From Litoditis marina (taxonomy: Eukaryota; Nematoda; Chromadorea; Rhabditida; Rhabditidae), in NCBI GenBank assembly GCA_964036275.1, contig OZ038433.1, positions 11,990,446 through 12,054,445 of the forward strand: DNA of 64,000 nucleotides, in the 5' to 3' direction. The notes under the pieces were generated by a model. It saw only the letters and a program-made list of their open reading frames with translations. It had not been told where the DNA came from and searched no databases. Positions 13,280 through 22,900 of this stretch are shown piece by piece; within the stretch, counting starts at the first letter, position 1, and the number at the start of each line of letters is the position of its first letter. A program made the position numbers and the translations under genes.

Positions 13280-15666
13280 TCACCTATACTATACCAAACT
13301 CAAACTGTATAACGTTTTTTCTCAACATTTCAACTCGCCGTTACTACCACGTATAGAGCCAACTTTACTAAGCAACAATTGAATACTACGGAGATCTGAA
13401 TTTGATCTATTGATTTTTAATGATCATTTTTATGGACCCTACTCAGATTTCATGTAGCTATAACTTGCCAGCCATGCGGCCGTGACCTTAGTGCTTTCTA
13501 ACATGAATACAACTCGGATGGGAAACAAAGATGATGACAACAAAAAATCGATAAATTGATCTACCGCGAAGTTGACTTAAGCCGAAATCGATATGAACCC
13601 CCTGTCTCCGAGAAAAAATTTGACCGGGGCAGCTCAAAACTCCTACCACGTATACTACGTCAAAATCTAAGGATGTCTTTTGAAGGAATTTCCGTGATAT
13701 TGATTTATCGATTTTTTACAATGGTTTTTATTTTGACCCAAAATTTTTTCATTGTCCACCATTCACGAAGGACTCAACCAATTGTCATAAAACTCGTAGA
13801 GTATGCATGACTCAACAAATGAATATGACTTACAATTGGACAAAATCGATAATATCGATTTTTTGATTAGTTATGAGAGTTGGTAAAAATGGAAAAGTCG
13901 GTTCTGAAATTTTCAAAACGACTCAATGGCTACCATATTCTGGGAATGAATACTACTAAACAAAATAAGACTTTTCATCGTGGCGATTTTTGACTACTCA
14001 ATTTTAACGCAATTTATCGATTGTTTTATGGAAATCTCTATTTTTTCTTTACACTACTGTAACCGTGAACGTGTATGTAGCTCAATGCAAATCTTGTAAA
14101 CAGCATAACTTAGTATTATTACTGAAATGATATGAAAGAAAAATCAATAACTAACATTATCGATTAGTTAGAGATTTGACTAAATGGAAAAGTGAAAATT
14201 CAAACTACACTAATTCTTTCCAAATTTTCACATAACACTTGGTATAGACCATCACGTCAAGTTCCAGAAGGATTTAAGTTCTTATTACGTTTGAAGCATT
14301 TTATTGATTATTTTATGTAAAAAACCCATTTTCGTGGTTTTTGTCCTGACATAACGGCTGGATTAATTCGGATCAAACTTCAACAATATACCATATTTGA
14401 TAAATGAATGGGACTTTCAATTGACAAAAATCAATAATATCGATTTATTGATTAGTTATGAAAATTTGTAAAACTGAAAAATCTCAACATATGCATATTT
14501 TAAAAATGTTAAAGTAACTGTATAAATGTTACGACCATGACAATTTCAAACATGAAAAAGCCGCGGGGGTCTGGGGGGCACCCCCAGCTAGCGGGGCCCG
14601 CGGACCGCGAAGTTGACTTAAGCCGAAATCGATATGAACCCCCTGTCTCCGAGAAAAAATTTGACCGGGGCAGCTCAAAACTCCTACCACGTATACTACG
14701 TCAAAATCTAAGGATGTCTTTTGAAGGAATTTCCGTGATATTGATTTATCGATTTTTTACAATGGTTTTTATTTTGACCCAAAATTTTTTCATTGTCCAC
14801 CATTCACGAAGGACTCAACCAATTGTCATAAAACTCGTAGAGTATGCATGACTCAACAAATGAATATGACTTACAATTGGACAAAATCGATAATATCGAT
14901 TTTTTGATTAGTTATGAGAGTTGGTAAAAATGGAAAAGTCGGTTCTGAAATTTTCAAAACGACTCAATGGCTACCATATTCTGGGAATGAATACTACTAA
15001 ACAAAATAAGACTTTTCATCGTGGCGATTTTTGACTACTCAATTTTAACGCAATTTATCGATTGTTTTATGGAAATCTCTATTTTTTCTTTACACTACTG
15101 TAACCGTGAACGTGTATGTAGCTCAATGCAAATCTTGTAAACAGCATAACTTAGTATTATTACTGAAATGATATGAAAGAAAAATCAATAACTAACATTA
15201 TCGATTAGTTAGAGATTTGACTAAATGGAAAAGTGAAAATTCAAACTACACTAATTCTTTCCAAATTTTCACATAACACTTGGTATAGACCATCACGTCA
15301 AGTTCCAGAAGGATTTAAGTTCTTATTACGTTTGAAGCATTTTATTGATTATTTTATGTAAAAAACCCATTTTCGTGGTTTTTGTCCTGACATAACGGCT
15401 GGATTAATTCGGATCAAACTTCAACAATATACCATATTTGATAAATGAATGGGACTTTCAATTGACAAAAATCAATAATATCGATTTATTGATTAGTTAT
15501 GAAAATTTGTAAAACTGAAAAATCTCAACATATGCATATTTTAAAAATGTTAAAGTAACTGTATAAATGTTACGACCATGACAATTTCAAACATGAAAAA
15601 GCCGCGGGGGTCTGGGGGGCACCCCCAGCTAGCGGGGCCCGCGGCGTCAGCCGCGCGACCCACTAG
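13280..15666 (+). mobile_element. Helitron-like unit 9, first of array 2, with internal duplication
   Basis: Begins TCACCTATACTATACC after host A 13279 and ends at CTAG 15663-15666. Without the internal 1041-bp duplication it would be about 1346 bp, the size of unit 10. Its terminal stem is mismatched: the left arm is the CCCGCGG type and the right arm the GCCGCGCG type, a combination not seen in the other units. Modules of about 147 bp are as in the other units. Confidence 0.72.
13563..15644 (+). repeat. 1041-bp tandem duplication with breakpoint inside the terminal hairpin
   Basis: Copies are 13563-14603 and 14604-15644; I saw no differences where I compared them. At the junction, the left arm of the second hairpin (GGGGCCCGCGG, ending 14603) is joined directly to ACCGCGAAGTTGAC, an internal position of the unit. 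The breakpoint lies at the end of the palindrome's left arm, next to its loop, which suggests that hairpin cleavage or polymerase slippage at the hairpin produced it. CCGCG is shared near both break ends. Confidence 0.93.
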
Positions 15667-17011
15667 TCACCTATACTATACCAAACTCAAACTACATAAC
15701 GTTTTTTCTCAATATTTCAGCTCGTCATTACATGTACGTATACCTCCAAGCCTTCTAAGTAAATTTCGTCGCGGAAAAGTTTTGCTTTTGATCTATTGAT
15801 TTTTGGTGATCATTTTTATGAACCCTACTCAGATTTCATGTAGCTATAACTTGCCAGCCATGCGGCTGTGACCCTAATGCTCTTCAACATCAACACAACT
15901 CGGATGGGAAACAAAGATGATGACAACAAAAAATCGATAAATTGATCTACCGCGAAGTTGACTTAAGCGAAAACCTCAATGATACCCCTGTCTCCGAGAA
16001 AAAATCTGGCCCTATCAGCTCAAAACTTCTACCACGTATACTACGTCAAAATCTAAGGATGTGTTTTGAAGGAATTTTTGTGATATTGATTTATCGATTT
16101 TTTACAATGCTTTTTATTTTGACCCAAAATTTTTTCATTGTTCACCATTCACGTAGTACTCAACCAATTGTTATGAAACTTGTGAAGTATGCATGACTCA
16201 ACAAATGAATATGACTTTCAATTGGACAAAATCGATAATATCGATTTATTGATTAGTTATGAGAGTTGGTGAAAATGGAAAAGTCGGTTCTGAAATTTTC
16301 AAAACGACTCAATGGCTACCAAATTCTGGAAATGAATACTACTAAACAAAATAAGACTTTTCATCGTGGCGATTTTTGACTTCTCGATTTTAACGCAATT
16401 TATCGATTGTTTTATGGAAATCTCTATTTATTCTTTACACTACTGTAACCGTGAACGTGTACGTAACTCAGTGCAAATTGTGTAAACAACATAACTCACT
16501 ATTGTGTTTAATAAGATGTGAAAGAAAAATCAATAACTAACATTATCGATTAGTTAGAGAGTTGACTAAATGGAAAAGTGAAAATTCAAACTACACCAAT
16601 TCTTCCCAAATTTTCACATAACACTTGTTATAGACCATCACGTCAATTCCCAAAAGGATTTGAGTTCTAATTACGTTTGAAGCATTTTATTGATTATTTT
16701 ATGTAAAAAACCCATTTTCGCGGTTTTTGTCCTGACAAAACGGGAAGATCAATTCAGATCAAACTTCAGTAATAGATCATATTTGATAAATAAATGGGAC
16801 TTTCAATTGACAAAAATCGATAATATCGATTTATTGATTAGTTATGAAAATTTGTAAAACTGAAAAATCTCACCATATGTATACTTCAAAAACGTTAAAA
16901 TAACTGTAGAAATGTTACGACCATAACAATTTTGAACATGACAAAGACGCGGGGGTCTGGGGGGCACCCCCAGCTAGCGGGGCCCGCGGCGTCAGCCGCG
17001 GGACCCACTAG
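15667..17011 (+). mobile_element. Helitron-like unit 10, last of array 2
   Basis: The best reference unit, 1345 bp. It begins TCACCTATACTATACC right after CTAG of unit 9 and ends at CTAG 17008-17011, followed by T of the flank (TCTTTTCTTGAC). Cores fall at about 15788, 15929, 16080, 16227, 16376, 16525, 16678 and 16809, spaced 141, 151, 147, 149, 149, 153 and 131 bp. It contains no transposase-like sequence. Confidence 0.75.
16951..17011 (+). repeat. Terminal double hairpin (reference copy)
   Basis: Hairpin one pairs CTGGGGG with CCCCCAG around GCA. Hairpin two has arms CTAGCGGGGCCCGCGGC and GCCGCGGGACCCACTAG around GTCA: 15 of 17 positions pair and both outer ends are CTAG. Equivalent structures end at 3282, 4913, 6556, 7871, 9227, 10584, 11942, 12809 and 15666, with broken versions at about 3870 and 14603. 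In Helitrons a 3' hairpin near CTRR acts as the transposition terminator; that role is inferred here. Confidence 0.8.
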
Positions 17012-17268
17012 TCTTTTCTTGACATATTTCGTTCAAATTGTCTTGTTTGACCCCATACATTTGCATTTGCTAATTGTAGTTGTAGTTCGTGACTAATTAC
17101 CTGTTATCCTGGCGGCACCAAACCACTGCATACCAATTATGTTGTAACCGTATCGTGAGTAGTTAGTGAGAGTTAGGTGAAAAAACACATTATTGAGACG
17201 AACTAATTAGAAAATGGGCGGAACTTTGCTTGACCCTTAAAAAAACTACCTTACAAATCATTCCAACC

Positions 17269-18208
17269 ATGGATCCTCCCTCTCTCACGCCGGCTCCCAT
17301 CCGTACTCTTCAGAACGGGGGAGCTATGGATGCACTATGCATAGTATCGAATAGTCACGCACTGCACTGCACATTTCTTGCTTGTGATGTTTTAAACATG
17401 TTTTACGTGGCTATGAATTTGACTAACAGTATACAGGACTCATTTTGTACCAATTCAATTTATATCGAAATGCTAGCTGAGGTTGCGTATTTGTTGAAAA
17501 AAGGTATTTCTCAGGCAAAAACTGAGTTATTTTGAAACTTTCGAATAAGCATAATTTTTTGTGAATTATACTGTCATATTCAAGGAGTTGATGGACAAGG
17601 CACCCCCTCTCACCACGTTGCCAGTTACAGTGGGTCACGGGGCATACAAGGAGTTGATGCGCCAAGTTCCTCACATACTCCTTTTTTCAAATCCATTTTT
17701 TAAGAAAGCTCCAATTCGCATTCGGAGCTACCCATCCGGAGTTGTCAGTACTTCTTCAGCAAGTTCAGAAGAAGGATCTTGTTTCTGAACACACTCTCAG
17801 AAATGCAATCAAGGTAATAATAGCTTACTTAGAAGTAGTTTGCAGTTGATTCAATTGATCAGAAACGATTCATCGTGCTAGATCTATTTCAGTTCACCTT
17901 TCAATTGAATATGCGCAAAAAATCATTTTTAAAATGGCCGTAACTATTGAGTCATGAGATAATTTCAGACAGCTAGGTGGATATTTCGTTGTGTGTCACG
18001 ATTCATGTATTGTACTTGTAACAATTGTTTCTAGGGGACCGCTCCGAGAGTGAACAATTTCGACCTGGCGAGGCGAGCTGCAGTCAAGGACAAGATGGAA
18101 GCTTTCGCTGTCAAGATCGCATCAGCTTCTCCAACAGCCGATGAGATTACAGAATACCTCCTGGACATGTCGCAGCATTCCACTCACAAGTCGCACAAGA
18201 AGAAGTAG
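17269..18208 (+). CDS. Small spliced gene of unknown function, first exon interrupted by a transposon
   Basis: The ATG at 17269 opens MDPPSLTPAPIRTLQNGG. A second coding-like piece (about 17583-17663) contains KELMDKAPPLTTLPVTVGHG. A third exon runs from about 17706 to 17813 (QFAFGATHPELSVLL, ending in AAG before donor GTAATA). The last exon, 18035-18208, starts after TTTCTAG, reads LARRAAVKDKMEAFAV and ends in a lysine/histidine-rich tail and TAG. The last two exons join in phase 0 with convincing splice sites; the earlier joins are uncertain, and the acceptor at 17704 (TTTTTTAAG) is weak. A short inverted-repeat element (17336-17434) sits in or right after exon 1, so the gene may be broken or may splice it out. 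I do not recognise the family. Confidence 0.5.
17336..17434 (+). mobile_element. MITE family 1 (short TATACTAG type), shortened copy
   Basis: Carries the family's ends: left AATAGTCACG, right GACTAACAGTATA, flanked by TA. The internal part is shortened to about 99 bp against the usual 130-136 bp. It lies just after the start of the gene at 17269. Terminal inverted repeats of the family read approximately TATACTAGAAGTGAATTG and, on the other side, TATACTGTTAGTCAATTG. TA target duplication suggests mobilisation by a Tc1/mariner-type transposase (inference). Confidence 0.75.
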
Positions 18209-18423
18209 TAATGTGTATATATGTAAATATATTTGTTAGTTATTATTGTTGTGATTGTTATTTGTTGTTGAGTTTTCAGTAGTGCTGTTGTGTTACTTTG
18301 TACTATAAACTATGTACTTTACTTCTAGCCAATGAACTTCATTCAAATTAAAGCGTTTATTGTTTTCCTTTTCAAGTATTACTCGGAAACTCTACTTGAT
18401 GTAGTTACTTGATTTGGACTGAT

Positions 18424-18562
18424 GGTTAGGCGATTCGGACGGAGGGTTAGGCGATTCGGACGGAGGGTTGGGCGATTCGGACGGAGGGTTAGGCAATTCG
18501 GACGACTGCTTGCGCGAGGTTAGGCGATTCGGACGAAGGGTTAGGCGATTCGGACGATTGCG
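18424..18562. repeat. 21-bp minisatellite
   Basis: Five to six copies of GGTTAGGCGATTCGGACGGAG with small changes; one spacer (GACTGCTTGCGCGA) interrupts it. The unit includes TTAGGC, the nematode telomere hexamer, but the 21-bp period shows that it is a minisatellite rather than telomeric DNA. On the minus strand it encodes a proline/serine-rich repeat of no evident meaning. Confidence 0.9.
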
Positions 18563-18770
18563 CAGAGAGAGACAACCAAGCAATTATCGTCCGAATAGCG
18601 GTAGATGTTGGCACGATGCCAATGAGTCTCAATGGGAATGCACCGAACTATAATAGGTAGTCAAAATGATCCAATCAAAGACAGATGTTTGTATTTATGT
18701 TATCAGTACTCACGTGTCCTATTTTCTTCTCGGTACAATCATCGTTTCAATTGTGCACACTGTTTTAGGC

Positions 18771-18896
18771 TTTAAATAAGGACAATTATGTGGTCCAATA
18801 TCAACGCTTCAGTCCTTTAAACTGCAATACTTTTTTCAATTGCAGTTTAAAAGACCGTTGACACGGAATTGGTCCACATAATCGTCCTACTTTAAG
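18771..18896. mobile_element. MITE family 2 (hairpin type)
   Basis: Nearly complete palindrome: AGGACAATTATGTGGTCC on the left mirrors GGTCCACATAATCGTCCT on the right, and CAGTCCTTTAAACTGCAAT mirrors ATTGCAGTTTAAAAGAC inside. Other copies lie at 27513-27635, 50857-50967 and 56966-57091, all about 110-126 bp and sharing the TATGTGGWCC and GTTTAAAGGAC blocks. Confidence 0.85.
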
Positions 18897-19066
18897 GCAA
18901 CTCCAACTGTGAACTTTTCGATTCGAAATATTCCTTATCAAAATGCTCTACAACCCTCGTCCGTTCCGCCCAATTGATCCAAATCGTAGGTTTACATTCG
19001 AAGTACGACCGAAATTTCAGGCAGTCATGAATAGTCATGAATTCGAAACCCATTAACATTTCCATG

Positions 19067-19378
19067 GGCCAATTCACTGGAGAACCGGGTCCTTCCCTAT
19101 CCGAACCGCGAACCGGTCACTCGAGAACCGAACCGAACCGAACCGACCGAACCGAACCAAATCATATACAAAGTAAAATGAGCGGGAATCCACTAATTTT
19201 ACCTTGTATACGATTTGTTTGTCTAAATCATGATTAATTTCGGTCCGGTTCAAACCTTTCACTGGAGAACCAGTCGGTTTAGAATGTCGATTCGGTCGGT
19301 TCACTCGGTTCGGTTCGGTTCTCGAGTGACCGGTTCGCGGTTCGGTTCGGGAAGGACCCGGTTCTCCAGTGAGTTCGC
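19067..19378. mobile_element. Foldback element with 10-bp target duplication
   Basis: An almost complete 312-bp palindrome. Both arms contain CACTGGAGAACCGGGTCCTT, a CGGTCACTCGAGAACCGAAC block and runs of CCGAA; even the centre is inverted (TATACAAAGTAAAAT against ATTTTACCTTGTATA). CATTTCCATG flanks it on both sides (19057-19066 and 19379-19388), a perfect 10-bp direct repeat. That length fits Mutator-like elements (9-11 bp), which is an inference. The arginine/threonine/glutamate-rich frame across it is a by-product of the CCGAA repeats. Confidence 0.85.
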
Positions 19379-19654
19379 CATTTCCATGATTTTAAAAACA
19401 TAGGCTTTTCAATCGCAGAGAGTAGAAGAACATGATATAAGTTTTTTGAGGAGAGTTTTTACGCAGTTCTACAATAAAGAAAGAAAATGAAAAATGGATA
19501 AAACGAGATGAATTATGATTGATAGATGAAAATTATATCAATGATTATGATTAATATCATACAGTTGAAATCTGATGGAATCTGATCAAGTCTTAATACA
19601 GTCAAATCTTGAATCATTCATGATCAACCTCATCTTGTTTGACAACTATTTCAG

Positions 19655-19867
19655 ACCCAAACCCAGAGGAATTCTCCAAAATAAGTTTCTGGGTTCTTTT
19701 CACCATCAATAACTTCATAATTGTCTTCTCCATTTCATTGAATCTGGTCGTCGTGCTGGCTGGAATCAACGACAAGAAGAAACGTTTTCAGGTATAGCTG
19801 TCGATCAAAGAAATGCGGGGAAGGAGGAGGGAGGGTATACTGTTTATCTTATTTTGTGCTGTGTATA

Positions 19868-19958
<91 letters not shown>

Positions 19959-22900
19959 TTATTATTCGTCACCAACGTTGTTATAGGCCCAGTTGGTAAA
20001 GTGGTCTCACACGAGGCGGATATTGTATAAACAAGGCACGCACTTCAGACCAAAAATACCCAGTTGTCTTGATGTATACATCACTTTCTCGTGAGTGATG
20101 ATGTTTATGTGATATTCCTGGCAGCACATCAAAAGATGTTCGATGATAGCTTCTTTTTGGAAGCCTGACAATATTTTGTGGGACATTTTTAGTGAAAACA
20201 TAGCTTTGCCATAGAAGCAGACACTTGGCGTTGAAACTTACTTGAAACGCTGCCAAAGTCCAGTTAAGAAGTACGTAGTGGTTAAAAGTTATGCATGGTT
20301 CGATTCCTGTTGTGCATGGTTCGAGTCTAAACGTTTCTAATATATTTTGTTTGAGTTTGTTTAATCAACATCCGATTTGCAGAGTTCATTTTATAGTACA
20401 ATGTTCGTATTTATGTCGATGGTATGTCTCACCCTCTCGCTGAATCTCTGTTTCGCTATTCCCCTGGAAGCTTTTGATGTATTCGTAGACCAACTGGCCG
20501 CTTTGAGTACGGTCGGTTTCTTCGAACTATGACGTCGTCAGATAAAGGGACGTAGTAAAATGTAGGTAAGGTGGCGAAGGGCGGCAAAACGTCGTGTAAC
20601 TGCTAAAGTCTCAAGGATGTGCTTAACTGACCCATGGTTAATCATCAGAACAGTGCACTCACACTACGTTAGTATTTAGATTTTGCCGTGTTCATTCTCA
20701 GAAAAATCATATATGACCCGTGAACGAATATCGAAACATGCGTATACTGTTAATCAACTGCACAATAACGTAAAACGTGTTAATAACAGCAGAACTCTCA
20801 AACGTGCAATGATAAACTGCAAGATTCCTCATTAGAATGCTAACTCAATGTAACTATTTAATTGACTTCTAGCATAATGCTGACTTTACAACTGGGGTTT
20901 GCTATGAAAGTGAGCACTTTTTCGTGATATGTTGATCTGAATATATGCCATAATTTTTGAAATCCGTACCAATATCAACGAGACCAGACGGAGATCAGCA
21001 GGGGTTTCGCTTCCGAATACAAATGGAACAAGTTTTATCGATTTTGTTTTTACAGGTGATGACCATTTTCGCTTCGTTCTACGGTGTCGTTTTGAATGTG
21101 GTTCTCGCCCTGGATAGATTCACTGGTTTCATATTTCCACAGGTTGCGAAGAAAATATTCAAAAGGCGAGTTCCTGGTACGAATCAATAAATGTTCATTC
21201 AAATGTTTCATTGTGCCATTGTCCCATCCAATTGTCCCACTGTCAGGTTGTCTCATTCCAATGTCTCATTGTCTCGTTTCAAGGCGATTGATACTGCATA
21301 GTGTCTGAACCAATCAGTCTGTTCTAACATTTTCTTTCAGAGCCACGGTACCCTATATTATCGCTGTGTCGGCCGTATTCACAATGTGCCTCAGCATCTG
21401 GATTTTCATTGTGTCAGGCGCGATTCGACTCAAAAACGATGTAACTGGTTTTGTGAATGATGTAGCGATGTGCTTCACTGAGGTTAGAGTGAGTATGTTT
21501 CAATATGTTCAACACATTCATGCACTTGAAACATAAAGTGAGTGCCAAACTTATAAACTTCAGTATCTCGCCAGAATCGAACCTGGGAGCAGAACTCTCG
21601 TAGCAGGGCGCTAACCAGTGCGTCATTAGAGTACATAATGGATACGCTTAGGGATCCAAGACATGTGTCCGTACACAACGGAAAATGAGATATACAGTAT
21701 CATCCCGTCTTACCGTTGGCGACGACTATAGTATCACATCCGACTTCTTGCTTCATGTACGGTGTGAATGGGGGAGAAAAAGGTTCGAAGCGCAAAAAAC
21801 AATGTCAGAAGCAACATGAAGTTAGGGTGTCAACGTGAGTACTTCGAACCATTTTCTTACATACTTCTCAGCCTGCGACACATACATGCATACATCGAGC
21901 ACACAATCCATGATCAAACTTTGCTCTATGCATCTGCGACTGACAAAAAGTATGAAAAGACCTCAGACGCTGTGGCGATTGTTAGAGGCGTCTGTGAATG
22001 TACACACCGTGGTGAACGGGAATCGGACTCGGATAAGGTGTAGTGATAGCCGAACGCTAACCACTCTAAAGACCTCATTCGAATTCTAGACGGGGCACCT
22101 TACTCAGACCTAACAACAATCATATTTTTTCCTTCAAATCGATACACAGTCGTATAGTCGCCATTTTCCCAACAAAGACAACAGAGGGTTGAATTGATTG
22201 AGTGATGCGGGGCGAGCGGTCCTTGATTATCTGCCAGCAGTTGAGAGAGTGAGTAGATCAATGATACGCAGACGAATTGGCCGTTCGCCAAACCCCGTCC
22301 CATACAAAATCGATGGTACGGTGTCCACAACGGTTTGACAAATCCTATAACAAGTTTCAAGTCATCGGGAATAACCGGAACCCTCGAATGGATGGAAGCA
22401 TAACTCTTCCATCTAGCCTTGAACAATTTAGAAATACGCTGGAGTAAACAGCTTTATCGAAAAGTTTGAAAATGCAATAGATGTTCTCAGGTGGCCAACT
22501 CCATTTTCTATTTCCTTCCCGTAATTTGTTCTATTTTATATCTACTTATTTATTTTCATCTGAAAAAACAACGAAAAGACGCGACTAGTGGAATAACAAG
22601 AAATCTCATAAACAAAGCAGAGCAGAGAACGCTCTATCAGGGAACAGTCCTCATTATAGTCTATGTTGTAAGTTGGATCTTTTTTTCTTATAGTATTCCA
22701 ATTGGGAAAATTTTCCATAAAATATAGCTCCCTGTTGTCATCAAATTCATACCGTGATTTGATTACAAACTTTTCCGAAAAAGTCTTTTTCTATATTTTC
22801 ATTGGATTCAGGTAATTCTGGTAACCGATACCATTATTCCATTTTTACCCGACAGAGGACTGATACAAATCACGTTCGTTCAAGTTCAGGTAAAACTTTT

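Noticed and set aside
6832..16196. Series of 84-104-codon frames beginning MIYREVD in the repeat arrays
   Set aside because: They recur with the unit period, run across AT-rich cores, differ by array duplication only, and have no splice or promoter context.
3218..17011. CRISPR-like array (regular repeats with variable spacers)
   Set aside because: Eukaryotic DNA, repeats of about 1.3 kb ending in Helitron-type termini, no short direct-repeat/spacer structure.
18424..18562. Interstitial telomere (TTAGGC)
   Set aside because: The hexamer occurs once per 21-bp unit; period and flanks show a minisatellite.
18468..19304. Arginine- and proline-rich frames near 18.4-19.3 kb
   Set aside because: Explained by the 21-bp minisatellite and the CCGAA-rich foldback arms.
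19985..20310. tRNA-like A-box (GGCCCAGTTGG) and B-box (GGTTCGATTCC)
   Set aside because: They are about 300 bp apart, far too distant for a tRNA gene.
22008..22075. tRNA gene on the minus strand (GAGTGGTTAGCG, GAGTCCGATTCCC)
   Set aside because: A- and B-box-like sequences are present but stems do not pair well; a degenerate relative lies at 40841-40895 in the paralogous intron, so it is a tRNA-like repeat at most.
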